A stretch of DNA of 34,977 nucleotides from Opitutia bacterium UBA4506 (GTDB lineage: Bacteria > Verrucomicrobiota > Verrucomicrobiia > Opitutales > Puniceicoccaceae): the NCBI GenBank assembly GCA_002388665.1, contig DGMY01000013.1:1-34977 (forward strand), written 5' to 3'. Below are positions 1 through 8,709 of this stretch, in pieces. Position 1 is the stretch's first letter. Each line of letters begins with the position of its first letter. The position numbers and the translations under genes are program-made. The notes below the pieces were generated by a model. It saw only the letters and a program-made list of their open reading frames with translations, did not search any database and was not told where the DNA came from.

Positions 1-348
1 TTAACAAGAATTGGGACATCCCCCTCATCCACCGTTCAATGTTTAGCGTTTAAAGTTTAGAGTTTAAAGTTCGCCATCTACTCCCCAAATCGCTGGCACA
101 CCTACCGGCGTGCTAAACGTGGGGATACGGATTCCGGGGGTATCGCTTCGCTCAACCCCCGGCTACTGGATTGGATGCCTCCGGCATCACCAATGCAGTA
201 TGAGAAGCAACAATCCCTGATTCCTCATATCCGACATCCGCGATCCACTGGCCACCCGGAAAATCCAGATAGCGAACGTTAAACTTTCAACTTCCAACGT
301 TAAACATCGAGGTCATGGCAATCCAGACATGGCCAACATCCTTAAGCC
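1..348. repeat. Composite dispersed repeat, left edge of window
   Basis: This gene-free stretch holds a mosaic of short repeats that reappears at the right edge of the window in the same order and orientation. It has a heptamer-rich arm at about 35-80 (units of the GTTTAGA type ending in a GTTCGCC block), then a spacer with two hairpins. These are CCGGGGG paired with CCCCCGG (134-162) and GATGCC-TCC-GGCATC (174-188). A second arm follows at 267-310 (AACGTTAAAC and CTTCCAACG units). The two arm types are imperfect reverse complements of each other. No transposase is encoded here. It looks like a non-autonomous, REP-like element family. Confidence 0.8.
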
Positions 349-386
349 GTGAGCGAAAACTTGACAACTGGGAAAGGGACAACAGA

Positions 387-396
387 TGTTATAACA
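387..396. promoter_or_regulatory. Palindrome directly before the antitoxin start, candidate operator
   Basis: TGTTATAACA is a perfect 10-bp palindrome ending one base before the preferred ATG at 397. Toxin-antitoxin operons are normally autoregulated by the antitoxin binding palindromes at the promoter, so this is a candidate operator. A TTGACA hexamer lies at 361-366, but its spacing to TATAAC (390-395) is 23 bp, too long for a standard sigma-70 promoter. The promoter is therefore unresolved. Confidence 0.35.
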
Positions 397-627
397 ATGG
401 CCATTAAAACCAAAGTCCGTAAGATCGGAAACTCCTATGGGATCGTTCTCCCCAAGGAGGCACTGCAAGCCCTCAAAGTGGAAGAAGGCGCGACCCTTTT
501 TCTAACCGAAGCGCCCCATCACACGCTCAACATCAATCCCGAGCAGCCGGGCTTCGGTGAGAAAATGGAAGTGGTTGAGAATTTGGTGCAACGCTATCGG
601 AATACCCTCCGGGAACTTGCTAAATGA
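397..627 (+). CDS. AbrB/MazE-like antitoxin of a Doc-type toxin-antitoxin module
   Basis: This small protein of 76 residues from the ATG at 397 has the swapped-hairpin AbrB/MazE DNA-binding signature near its N-terminus (KVRKIGNSYGIVLPKEAL), followed by an acidic, helical C-terminal tail. That is the usual layout of an antitoxin: DNA binding and autoregulation at the front, toxin neutralisation at the back. An in-frame GTG at 349 would add 16 residues, but it has no ribosome-binding site and AbrB domains normally begin near the N-terminus, so I prefer 397. The stop overlaps the start of the toxin gene (ATGA, 624-627), indicating translational coupling. The family call is firm from the motif. 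The pairing with Doc is inferred from position. Confidence 0.82.
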   Translation: MAIKTKVRKIGNSYGIVLPKEALQALKVEEGATLFLTEAPHHTLNINPEQPGFGEKMEVVENLVQRYRNTLRELAK

Positions 628-1019
628 GCGAGCCGAATTGGGTCTCCCGGGAGGAGTGTCTCGCTACGCATTCATTACTCATTTCCATGTTTGGAGGGGC
701 CGACGGCCTTCGGGACGAGAGCGCATTAGAAACCTCGCTCGACCGGCCCATGCAGCACTACAGCTACAGCGAACCGACTCCCTCGATCATTGAGTTGGCA
801 ACCGTGTATTGCTCTGGCATCGTCAAGAGTCATCCCTTTTTCGACGGAAACAAGCGCACGGGCTTTCTGATCGCAGGTTTGTTTTTGGAAACCAACGGTT
901 ACAAGCTCACTGCCACCGAAGAGGAGGCCGCCGTTCACATCCTCGCGCTCGCTAACAGCCGCCTGAGCGATGCCGAACTCGCGGCTTGGCTGGAGGTTAA
1001 CTGCCGGAAGAAGACGTAG
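624..1019 (+). CDS. doc: Doc-family (death-on-curing, Fic fold) toxin
   Basis: This is a 131-residue protein with the Fic/Doc active-site motif HPFFDGNKRTG at residues 70-80. In Doc proteins this motif lacks the second arginine of classical Fic AMP-transferases. That is also the case here, where GNKRTG runs straight into hydrophobic residues. Characterised Doc toxins phosphorylate EF-Tu and stop translation, and the same activity is a family-based expectation here. Length (about 125-135 aa) and gene order (antitoxin first, 4-bp ATGA overlap) match type II modules. The motif is intact and the frame is open, so the toxin looks functional. Repeat arms lie on both sides of the two-gene module. 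Confidence 0.9.
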   Translation: MSEPNWVSREECLATHSLLISMFGGADGLRDESALETSLDRPMQHYSYSEPTPSIIELATVYCSGIVKSHPFFDGNKRTGFLIAGLFLETNGYKLTATEEEAAVHILALANSRLSDAELAAWLEVNCRKKT

Positions 1020-1499
1020 CGTGCGCCCCAAAAACGTTGGGTCTTGGTTTTTGACAGATGTCCCTCACTTGATACCTAGCCTAACGACAAAACCGCCATT
1101 CCTACTCAGGCGAACTTCCCCTGTGGATCATACAAAACGGATTTCCACAAATTAGCGTACATGAGCGAAAATGAGCGGTTCCCAGCTTTGCTGGTTCTCT
1201 CAATCCGGGACCCGTAATTCCCGGGAACCCCTCTGGTCCGATTCGCACTGAAATCCGCGTTGCAGACGTAGAGATAGTGAACGTCCAAGGCTGAACTTCC
1301 AACGTCCAACATCGAAAGGCGGCATTTCCGCAGTTGCTCCCGCCGGCCTGGCGTATTGTTTTGTCCGCATGGCCGACGCAACTCCCACTCTCCGGCCGGA
1401 ATCGGAAGATCTCCCGGTCCGGCAACTCTTCTCCTCGTGGAGCGAATCCGCGTGTTCCGACGGAAGCATGACCCTCTACCCTGAATTTGAGAGAAGAGG
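1020..1499. other. Gene-free interval with a second repeat arm
   Basis: These 480 bases between doc and the GH63 gene contain no convincing gene. At 1272-1315 lies a copy of the repeat arm found at 267-310. By hand alignment 35 of 44 positions match, in the same orientation and with no gap. The rest shows no recognisable RNA gene, and I could not place a promoter for the GH63 gene. Confidence 0.6.
1026..1053 (+). terminator. Weak hairpin with T-run after doc, possible terminator
   Basis: Just after the doc stop, CCCAA pairs with TTGGG (1027-1041), and alternatively CAAAAAC (1029-1035) pairs with GTTTTTG (1047-1053). A T-rich run ends the structure. The stem is short and AT-rich, so this is a weak candidate only. 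Confidence 0.3.
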
Positions 1500-4187
1500 A
1501 TGACGGCAGAGCATGAGCGACTGGCCGCCGAGGAGCGGCGCGAAGCGGACTGGAAACGCTGGGGGCCCTACCTCTCCGAGCGACAATGGGCGACCGTCCG
1601 GGAGGATTATTCCGCCAATGGGGACTCCTGGCGCTACTTTCCCCACGAGCATTCCCGCAGCCGCGCGTATCGCTGGGGGGAGGACGGATTGCTCGGAATC
1701 ACGGACCGGCAATGTCGGCTCTGCTTTTCATTTGCCCTCTGGAACGGAGCCGATCCGATCCTCAAGGAGCGTCTCTTCGGCTTGACGGGGCCGGAAGGCA
1801 ACCACGGCGAAGATGTCAAAGAGTGCTACTACTACCTCGATGCAGTTCCTACCTACTCCTACGCCAAAGCGCTGTATAAATATCCACAAACCGCCTTCCC
1901 CTACGAGGAACTTATCGCGGAGAATGCGAGGCGGGACTACGGAGAGAGGGAGTTTGAACTCACGGACACCGGCATCTTCGACGAAAACCGCTACTTTGAC
2001 GTGGTCGCTGAGTACGCGAAAGCGGGACCCGACGACATACTCATCCGCCTCACGGTTCACAACCGCGGACCCGATCCAGCCTCCATTGACATTCTCCCGA
2101 CCCTCTGGTTCCGCAACACCTGGGAGTGGGACTGCGATCACGAAGGTTGCTCGACACGACCCTTCATCACCCAGACCCCAGAGGGGGATTTTCTCGCCTC
2201 ACACGAAGGCGTCTCGCTGGAACCCCATCGCGATCTGGGGCGCTATCGACTGTCCCAACGGACCGACGAGGGTGACGGAGAGCGGTTATTTACCAACAAT
2301 ACCACCAATCGCGAACTGCTTTTCAATCAGCCTAGCGAAACCCCGTGGAGAAAAGATGCCTTTCACCGCTACGTAATCGAAGGTGAAACGGAGGCGATCA
2401 ATCCTCATGGCAATGGGACGAAGGCCGCTTTCCGTTTTTCGCGGACAATTGAGCCGGGCGGCTCTGCGGTAGTTGAACTACGCCTACGTCCCGATGGGAA
2501 CTCCGAGGCCGGTTCGGTGGGCGATGATTTTGAAAGAATCTTTGTTCAAAGAATGGCCGAGGCCGAAGAGTTTCACGCTTCGATTGGCCCAGACCCTTCG
2601 AAACATTCACAGGACGCTGCAATCGCGCGGCAAGCGAGGGCCGGTCTTCTTTGGTCCAATCAGTTTTATCACTACGTGGTCAAAGACTGGCAAAAAGGCG
2701 ACCCCGGAAGCCCCCCTCCCCCAGCCGACAGACTTGAGGTGCGCAACCGCGACTGGAAGAACCTCTATGCGCGCGACATTCTTTCCATGCCGGACAAATG
2801 GGAATATCCTTGGTTCGCCGCCTGGGATACGGCGTTTCACATGATTCCCTACGCCCAGATGGATCCAGCTTTTGCTAAGAAGCAGTTGCTGCTCTTCCTC
2901 CGCGAATGGTACCTCCACCCCAACGGACAAATCCCCGCTTACGAATTCAACTTCTCCGACGTCAACCCGCCCGTGCATGCGTGGGCGGCGCGGCGAGTCT
3001 TCGAAGTGGAAGCCGCAGGTGGGAATGGGGACCGCCTTTTCCTCGAACGCGTCTTCCAAAAGCTGCTCCTGAACTTCAACTGGTGGGTAAACCGGAAGGA
3101 TACGGACGGGGAGAATCTCTTTGCCGGAGGATTTCTCGGCCTCGACAACATCGGAGTCTTTGACCGCAGCCATCCGCAAATGATCGAAGGTAAACTGGAG
3201 CAGGCCGACGCGACCGCCTGGATGGCTTTCTACTGCCTCAATATGCTTGAGATTTCCATCATCCTCGCCTGCGAGCCTGACGGCACAGTGAATACCGCCT
3301 ACGAGGATATGGCTTCCAAATTTTTCGAACACTTCGTCCAGATCGTGGAGGCGATTAATCACTTGGGCGGGTCCGGTTTATGGGACGAAGAAGACGGCTT
3401 TTATTACGATCAAATTAGCTATGTTGACGGGAAGTCGCACCGGCTGAAGACCCGTTCACTCGTCGGATTGCTCCCGCTGATCGCGGCAATGCCGCTGTCG
3501 ACCGAGACGCTCGATCGCTTGCCCGGATTCAAGAGTCGTTTCGAGTGGTTCCTCCGCTACCACAAGGACCTGAGCCGACACGTGGCGCAGAAGCCAGGGC
3601 AAGACCATACGGGCTACCTCCTCGCGATGGCTCCCCCGAATCGACTGCAGCGCATTCTCAATTACCTGACCGACGAGGACGAGTTCCTATCTCCCCACGG
3701 GATTCGATCCCTCTCCCGCCGATACGAAAGCGAGCCCTTCCGCTTCACGGTTGGCGATGAGACGCTCAGCGTCGGCTACCTTCCCAGCGAGAGCGATTCT
3801 GGGCTCTTCGGAGGAAACTCCAATTGGCGGGGCCCTATTTGGTTTTCCACGAGCTTTCTCCTCATCGAAGCTCTCCTGCGCTATGATGATTATTACGAAG
3901 ATGAGGTGATGGCCACTGTCGCGGGGAATGATTCACCCGTCCGGCTGAAAGCGCTCGCCATCCAAGTCGCCTCCCGTATGGCGGACCTCTTTCGCCCCGG
4001 CCCCGACGGTGCCCGGCCCTGCCATGGAGGTCACCGACCCTATGCCGAAGACCCTCATTGGAAAGACCTCATTCTCTTCTACGAATATTTCGATCCGGAG
4101 AGCGGACGCGGCTGTGGAGCGAGCCACCAAACTGGCTGGACCTCCCTGGTAGCCACGCTTCTGCGCAAGCTGCATGAGAATTCTTAG
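1500..4187 (+). CDS. GH63-type glucosidase (MGH1-like)
   Basis: This 895-residue protein resembles the large bacterial GH63 proteins, which are inverting alpha-glucosidases related to processing glucosidase I and to mannosylglycerate hydrolase. The N-terminal half is a beta-sandwich-like region. The C-terminal half is an (alpha/alpha)6 barrel with the typical stretch around W442-D443 (AAWDTAFH), where the aspartate is the expected general acid, followed by a LREWYLHPNGQIPAYEF segment. A conserved NWRGPIW motif lies at about 775-781. There is no signal peptide, so it should act in the cytoplasm on an imported or internal oligosaccharide. A purine-rich run (1489-1499) abuts the ATG. The gene stands alone and ends before a tandem-repeat array that separates it from convergent regulators. 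The exact substrate cannot be read from the sequence. Confidence 0.85.
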   Translation: MTAEHERLAAEERREADWKRWGPYLSERQWATVREDYSANGDSWRYFPHEHSRSRAYRWGEDGLLGITDRQCRLCFSFALWNGADPILKERLFGLTGPEGNHGEDVKECYYYLDAVPTYSYAKALYKYPQTAFPYEELIAENARRDYGEREFELTDTGIFDENRYFDVVAEYAKAGPDDILIRLTVHNRGPDPASIDILPTLWFRNTWEWDCDHEGCSTRPFITQTPEGDFLASHEGVSLEPHRDLGRYRLSQRTDEGDGERLFTNNTTNRELLFNQPSETPWRKDAFHRYVIEGETEAINPHGNGTKAAFRFSRTIEPGGSAVVELRLRPDGNSEAGSVGDDFERIFVQRMAEAEEFHASIGPDPSKHSQDAAIARQARAGLLWSNQFYHYVVKDWQKGDPGSPPPPADRLEVRNRDWKNLYARDILSMPDKWEYPWFAAWDTAFHMIPYAQMDPAFAKKQLLLFLREWYLHPNGQIPAYEFNFSDVNPPVHAWAARRVFEVEAAGGNGDRLFLERVFQKLLLNFNWWVNRKDTDGENLFAGGFLGLDNIGVFDRSHPQMIEGKLEQADATAWMAFYCLNMLEISIILACEPDGTVNTAYEDMASKFFEHFVQIVEAINHLGGSGLWDEEDGFYYDQISYVDGKSHRLKTRSLVGLLPLIAAMPLSTETLDRLPGFKSRFEWFLRYHKDLSRHVAQKPGQDHTGYLLAMAPPNRLQRILNYLTDEDEFLSPHGIRSLSRRYESEPFRFTVGDETLSVGYLPSESDSGLFGGNSNWRGPIWFSTSFLLIEALLRYDDYYEDEVMATVAGNDSPVRLKALAIQVASRMADLFRPGPDGARPCHGGHRPYAEDPHWKDLILFYEYFDPESGRGCGASHQTGWTSLVATLLRKLHENS

Positions 4188-4219
4188 GGATATTTCCAAC
4201 TGCAGGACACACATCGATA

Positions 4220-5045
4220 AGCGCACAATAGCGTAGCTGAGGCGTCCCGCCTCAAGCCCAGGGAAAATCAGAAACGAGACGCATCTGCCACTTTTCTCTA
4301 GGCAATTCGGGACACTCTCCTACAAGCGGACAATAACGTAGCTGAGGCAGCCCGCCTCAGGCCCAGGGAAAATCAGAAACGAGACGCATCTTCCACTTAT
4401 CTCGACGCAATTCAGGACACCCACCTACAAGCGGACAATAACGTAGCTGAGGCGGCCCGCCTCAGGCCCAGGGAGGATCAGAAGCGGGACGCATCTGCCA
4501 CTTATCTCGACGCAATTCGGGTCAACTCTCCTACACCCGGAGTCACAACGTAGCTGAGGCGTCCCGCCTCAGGCCAGGGAGGATCAGAAGCGGGACGCAT
4601 CTGCCACTTTTCTCTAGGCAATTCGGGACACTCTCCTACACGCGGAGTCACAACGTAGCTGAGGCGGCCCGCCTCAGGCACCGGGAGGATCAGAAGCGGG
4701 ACGCATCTGCTACTTTTCTCTAGGCAATTCGGGACACCCCACCTACACCCGGACTCATAACGTAGCTGAGGCGTCTCGCCTCAGGCCCAGGGAGAATCAG
4801 AAGCGGGACGCATCTGCTACTTTTCTCTAGGCAATTCGGGACACTCTCCTACACGCGGAGACATAACGTAGCTGAGGCGGCCCGCCTCAGGCTCCGGGAG
4901 GATCAGAAGCGGGACGCATCTGCTACTTTTCTCTAGGCAATTCCGGGCACCCCTCCTACACGCGGAGTCATAACGTAGCTGAGGCGGCCCGCCTCACGCA
5001 CCGGGAGGATCAGAAGCGGGACGCATCTGCCACTTTTTCTGGCTC
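4220..5045. repeat. Tandem array, 8 units of ~106 bp with hairpin core
   Basis: Eight head-to-tail units begin (at CGTAGCTGAGGC) at 4232, 4337, 4442, 4549, 4654, 4761, 4867 and 4974. Periods are 105-107 bp, and the last unit is cut short near 5045. Each carries a near-perfect inverted repeat, CTGAGGCG-GCC-CGCCTCAG, with the three-base loop varying among units. A GCGGGACGC block downstream can pair alternatively with GCGTCCCGC in units whose loop reads TCC. Units differ by scattered substitutions, so this is not a recent duplication. It fills almost the whole space between two convergent genes. There are no unique spacers and no cas genes, so it is not CRISPR. The function is unknown. Termination or protein-binding roles are possible. 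Confidence 0.95.
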
Positions 5046-5073
5046 ATGGATCAGTCGGTATGCCAACTCTGCG

Positions 5074-6120
5074 CTACAGTTGAAGACTGGAGCCTTCCCG
5101 CCATTCACCATCACAGAAGAGGCTCAATGGGTTTGCGGGGATGCCCGTCTCATTGCGCAGTCGCGAGCTCATGAGGAGATCCACAGCGCACTCACCGATA
5201 ATCCTCCCTTTCTGATAGATTCCGGTACATTGATCTCTGGCGTCCAAGCTTACAAAGCGGCTCGTCGCCCATTGCTCAGAAATCTTAGGCTGCCAATAAT
5301 TACTATCTCCGATGATCACCTCGGGATGAAGTGCTGCAATCCACTGGTCCAGCTCCCGGGCACCTGCCATCCCCGATCGCCATAATCGCTCCCATGCATC
5401 GGGAGAAGACGCCAAAAAAGCACCGCTATAGGCGAACTGCGTCCGCACATCCAACTCATCCCGCAAAAGGAGAGCAGGTCGTTGAACGCCCGCCTGGGCA
5501 AGGCGTTTCAAAACCATGTGCATACTTTGGAAATGCCCCGACATCACTCGGTGAAAGTTGGGTTCCCTTAAAGTAGCCCCGACCGCAACGACTGAGAGCC
5601 GGTTCCAATCAATCGACGGAGCTTGATCCTCTGGTGACGGCGGCGGCATGAGAATGACCGCCTCGACTCCACGGGTACGAAGGATACGATCCAGCGACTC
5701 CGCGGACGTATCACCGCCCACCTGAAAGTGATTGACTCCGCACCCGTGCAACCCGGCGGATTGTTCAATCCCCTCACACACATCACCCCAAAAACCATGG
5801 CCCTGCCGAAACGGCCAAGTCGACTTCCACCAAATGACTCCGATCGTCTCGCGGTACTGCGCCCCCTTGCGTCCTGCGAGGCTACTCATGAGAGCGCTCA
5901 ACATTGGGTTCGGTTGATAGCCCAGTCGCTCGGCCTCTTGTAATATTCTATCCCGGACATCCTTGCGGACTGAGGTTCCTTCGCGAAAAGCGCGCGACAC
6001 CGTCATAGCAGACACCCCAGAGGCCGCAGCAATCTGTTTGAGCGTGGGATTGGACTGAGTCGGTTTTTCGGCGGTCATAATCGAACGACTATTTGTGATC
6101 ACAGCGCGCCGGCAGGGCAA
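5074..6120 (-). CDS. LacI-family transcriptional regulator
   Basis: The protein has an N-terminal LacI helix-turn-helix (TLKQIAAASGVSAMTVSRAF) and a periplasmic-binding-protein-like sensor domain starting near the REGTSV...GYQPNP linker, giving 348 residues from a TTG start. I chose the TTG because GGAGGAAG sits 10 nt upstream, immediately after the stop of the AraC gene. An internal ATG at 6078 gives 334 residues but has no ribosome-binding site. The gene follows the AraC-type regulator by 15 nt on the same strand, so the two are probably co-transcribed. Such regulators usually repress sugar-use genes until a sugar is bound. The likely target is the divergent FAD oxidoreductase/LamG pair, by position only. 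Confidence 0.9.
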   Translation of the reverse strand: MPCRRAVITNSRSIMTAEKPTQSNPTLKQIAAASGVSAMTVSRAFREGTSVRKDVRDRILQEAERLGYQPNPMLSALMSSLAGRKGAQYRETIGVIWWKSTWPFRQGHGFWGDVCEGIEQSAGLHGCGVNHFQVGGDTSAESLDRILRTRGVEAVILMPPPSPEDQAPSIDWNRLSVVAVGATLREPNFHRVMSGHFQSMHMVLKRLAQAGVQRPALLLRDELDVRTQFAYSGAFLASSPDAWERLWRSGMAGARELDQWIAALHPEVIIGDSNYWQPKISEQWATSRFVSLDARDQCTGIYQKGRIIGECAVDLLMSSRLRNETGIPANPLSLFCDGEWREGSSLQL

Positions 6121-6128
6121 TATTCGTC

Positions 6129-6135
6129 TTCCTCC
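6129..6135 (-). promoter_or_regulatory. Strong ribosome-binding site deciding the LacI start
   Basis: On the minus strand GGAGGAA lies directly after the AraC TAG stop (6136-6138) and 10 nt before the TTG at 6120. No comparable site precedes the internal ATG at 6078. This favours the TTG start and a coupled araC-lacI transcript. Confidence 0.5.
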
Positions 6136-6999
6136 CTAGCCCACTCGGCGGAATTCTCCCGGTGTCCTCCCTGTCTGTTTCTTAAACCAAGAGGAAAACT
6201 CTGACTGGTATCGAAAGCCGGCACCGAATCCGATCTCTTTGATCTGTTGATCGCTGGTGGACAGGTTTGCTTTCACGAAAGAAAGACGCCGCTGGTCAAA
6301 ATATCGCTTGGGAGTCGTCCCAAAAGCAGCAAAGAAAATCCTATTCAGTTGTGAGGGGCTCAGTCCAAACTCTTGCGACAATTCGGAAAGTCTAAACGGG
6401 CGCTGCAACGGCTGAGCATCGAGGCGCAACCGCATTTCCATCGCTCGTTTATCTTCGCCCTGTGGCATAAAGTATTCTTCCCGCTGGAGTCTCACGGCAT
6501 CCCACAGTTTTGCGAGCCAACCCTGAAAGCGCCACTGGAGCTCGGCATAAGTTTCGTAGTCGGTGACCTCCGACGGGAGTCGGTTCAAGGCACTGGGATG
6601 CTTCTGTTGGACCCGTTGAAGCATGGGATGAATCAACCGTAGCCATCCCGAGGATACCTCCACAGGGAATGCTACAGCGTGGGAGCTACTAAACAATCGC
6701 TGCCCCGAAATCCATCGGGCCTCGAACGAGATCGACAAAATGGTGGATCCGGCCCGAAACCGTCGAACACTCTCGCCCGGAGGAACCAGAACCCACTGCC
6801 CGGCCGGGACTACGAGCTTCTGGGCACCCACCCCAAAGACCACCTCGCCCTCACATAAATACCAAGCCGTGTAGAAGAAATTGGTGACCTTCGACCGTGA
6901 GCGATCCTGAGGAACTCCCTCATAGATCCAGATGAGATGAGCGTCCAAGTACTTCCATTCCCGGAAGGGCAAGATCGGTACGGTGAACTCACTAATCAT
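6136..6999 (-). CDS. AraC-family transcriptional regulator
   Basis: This 287-residue protein has an N-terminal cupin-like sensor domain (about 40-110, including LVVPAGQWVLVPPGES) and a C-terminal AraC double helix-turn-helix (about 200-285). The C-terminal part carries the expected landmarks: LSELSQEFGLSPSQLNRIF for the first helix pair, then IKEIGFGAGFRYQSEFSSWFKKQTGRTP near the end. AraC-type proteins of this layout usually activate sugar catabolic genes in response to a ligand in the cupin pocket. It is divergent from the FAD oxidoreductase gene across an 81-bp interval and leads the LacI gene by 15 nt. Two sugar-type regulators in one transcript suggests dual control of the divergent pair. 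Confidence 0.92.
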   Translation of the reverse strand: MISEFTVPILPFREWKYLDAHLIWIYEGVPQDRSRSKVTNFFYTAWYLCEGEVVFGVGAQKLVVPAGQWVLVPPGESVRRFRAGSTILSISFEARWISGQRLFSSSHAVAFPVEVSSGWLRLIHPMLQRVQQKHPSALNRLPSEVTDYETYAELQWRFQGWLAKLWDAVRLQREEYFMPQGEDKRAMEMRLRLDAQPLQRPFRLSELSQEFGLSPSQLNRIFFAAFGTTPKRYFDQRRLSFVKANLSTSDQQIKEIGFGAGFRYQSEFSSWFKKQTGRTPGEFRRVG

Positions 7000-7080
7000 G
7001 CATGAAAACTATAACTTTTTTCTAAATTTTGAAAACCTCTTTTCTTGGCTTCCTTCCGGAAAGATTGAAATACTTTCTTC
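7000..7080. promoter_or_regulatory. Divergent promoter region between araC-lacI and FAD oxidoreductase
   Basis: This AT-rich 81-bp interval must hold both divergent promoters. It contains an 8-bp palindrome TTCCGGAA (7054-7061) and a short inverted repeat GAAAG/CTTTC (7059-7063 and 7073-7077) close to the oxidoreductase ATG. These are candidate AraC or LacI sites only. Neither start codon has a clear ribosome-binding site. Confidence 0.4.
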
Positions 7081-8643
7081 ATGGAAAACCCCTCAAACAA
7101 ACTTCGCTACTATCAACGTCCGGAAACGAATCTCGGACTGGACCTTTCGGTGGATCTTTGTGTTTTCGGCGGCAACTCCGGTGGAATCATTGCGGCGATC
7201 ACCGCGAAAGAAAACGGCCTTTCAGTCGCCCTATTGGAACCGGGCTACCATCTAGGTGGCCTGACCGCCGGGGGCCTTTCGTTTACCGACATTGGCAACA
7301 AATTTGCAATTGGAGGAAACTCCCGAAGATTTTTCGAACGGATGGGGCGTTACTACGGCGAGAAGGAGTGTTGGCTTCAAGAACCCCACCGCGTCGAGCA
7401 AACCTTCCGTGAGTGGCTAGCAGAAGTCGGAGTTGAGTGCCATTTCGAGAGCTTTCTCTCTGAAGTCGAAATGGAGGGAACCCGTATCACTCGTATCACT
7501 ACGGAGAATGGAATTTCGGTACGAGCGAAGCAATTCATCGACGCATCCTATGAGGGTGACCTAATGGCGAAAGCGGGAGTGAGCTACACCGTAGGACGTG
7601 AGGACAACTCCGTCTATGGCGAGACCGTGAACGGCCAGCAATTACTCCACAAGCACCAGTTTGAATTTGATGTTGATCCCTACATTATCGAGGGGAAACC
7701 CGAGAGCGGCCTATTGCCAGGTATCGACGACCAACCCTACGAACAGGGCAAAGGAGACCATCGGGTACAGGCCTATAATTTTAGACTCTGCCTCACAGAC
7801 GACCCGGCCCGCCAGATCCCATTCACTGAGCCGGAAGGGTATGACCGAAGCCAGTACGAATTACTCATTCGCTACTGCAAAGCCGGTCATGTTCCCACCC
7901 TCCGCAAATACGATTTTTGCAAAAACGGGAAATTTGACATGAACAATCACGGTGCGGTCTCCACTGACTACATCGGGATGAACTACGACTTCCCCGAAGG
8001 AGACTACGCCACTCGCGAAAAGATTTTCCAAGAGCACGTCCAGTGGGTAAAGGGATTAATGTGGTTCCGCGTGAGCGACCCCTCGGTTCCCGAAGAATCG
8101 CGAGAAAATTTCCGCAAGTTCGGATGGTCCACTGAAGATTTCACCGAGACCGGCGGATTCTCCCATGCCCTCTACGTACGCGAAGCCCGTCGCCTGGTTG
8201 GCGATCTGGTGATGAATGAAAATCACTGCGTGGGTCGTGAAACGGTCGAGGACGTTGTCGGTCTAGCTGCTTACACAATGGATTCCCACAACTGTCGCCG
8301 AGTGGTGATGGACGGGAAGGTTCGCAATGAAGGAGATGTTCAAATCAAATCAGGCCCGCCCTACCCGATCTCCTATCGTTCCATCATACCCAAACGGGGT
8401 GAATGTGAGAATCTCTGCGTGCCCTTCTGCCTCTCAGCCTCACATATCGCCTTCGGCTCAATTCGAATGGAGCCGGTCTTCATGATCTTGTCTCAATCCT
8501 CAGTTGAGGCCGCAATCATCGCGATGGAGAAAGGAATCAGCATCCAGGATGTTCCCTATGCCGACCTCCGAAAGCGGCTCGTGGCGGCAAAGCAAATCAT
8601 CGATCCGGTTCCTCCAGTGAAGAACGTCCAGCTCGGCGAGTAG
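7081..8643 (+). CDS. FAD-dependent oxidoreductase (FAD_oxidored family)
   Basis: This is a 520-residue flavoprotein. The N-terminal dinucleotide-binding fold shows a glycine-rich loop at residues 30-35 (GGNSGG), an acidic residue at the end of the second strand (E53 in LLEPG) and the GGLTAGG segment (59-65) typical of the FAD_oxidored family. Members are common in PVC and Bacteroidetes sugar clusters, usually as uncharacterised oxidoreductases acting on sugars or polyols. The substrate here is unknown. There is no signal peptide, so it is cytoplasmic. It is divergent from the AraC/LacI pair and precedes a LamG-domain gene on the same strand by 164 bp. Confidence 0.88.
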   Translation: MENPSNKLRYYQRPETNLGLDLSVDLCVFGGNSGGIIAAITAKENGLSVALLEPGYHLGGLTAGGLSFTDIGNKFAIGGNSRRFFERMGRYYGEKECWLQEPHRVEQTFREWLAEVGVECHFESFLSEVEMEGTRITRITTENGISVRAKQFIDASYEGDLMAKAGVSYTVGREDNSVYGETVNGQQLLHKHQFEFDVDPYIIEGKPESGLLPGIDDQPYEQGKGDHRVQAYNFRLCLTDDPARQIPFTEPEGYDRSQYELLIRYCKAGHVPTLRKYDFCKNGKFDMNNHGAVSTDYIGMNYDFPEGDYATREKIFQEHVQWVKGLMWFRVSDPSVPEESRENFRKFGWSTEDFTETGGFSHALYVREARRLVGDLVMNENHCVGRETVEDVVGLAAYTMDSHNCRRVVMDGKVRNEGDVQIKSGPPYPISYRSIIPKRGECENLCVPFCLSASHIAFGSIRMEPVFMILSQSSVEAAIIAMEKGISIQDVPYADLRKRLVAAKQIIDPVPPVKNVQLGE

Positions 8644-8668
8644 GCCCTCGTTCAGCCACTGGCATTGT

Positions 8669-8709
8669 CGAGAACGGGCTGGCCTAGATCACGGAGGAGC
8701 CCGTTCTCG
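8669..8709. repeat. Perfect 12-bp inverted repeat between oxidoreductase and LamG genes
   Basis: CGAGAACGGGCT (8669-8680) and AGCCCGTTCTCG (8698-8709) are perfect reverse complements with a 17-nt loop. No T-run follows, so it is a poor intrinsic terminator. A motif in the loop (CTAGATCACGGAG) recurs just after the right arm as CTGGATCACGGAG. It could be an attenuator, mRNA-stability hairpin or protein site within the two-gene transcript. Confidence 0.7.

Noticed and set aside
2607..3362. 251-residue minus-strand reading frame
   Set aside because: It lies inside the GH63 gene, opposite strand, without any recognisable domain.
4220..5045. CRISPR array
   Set aside because: The whole 106-bp unit is repeated with no unique spacers, and there are no cas genes in the window.
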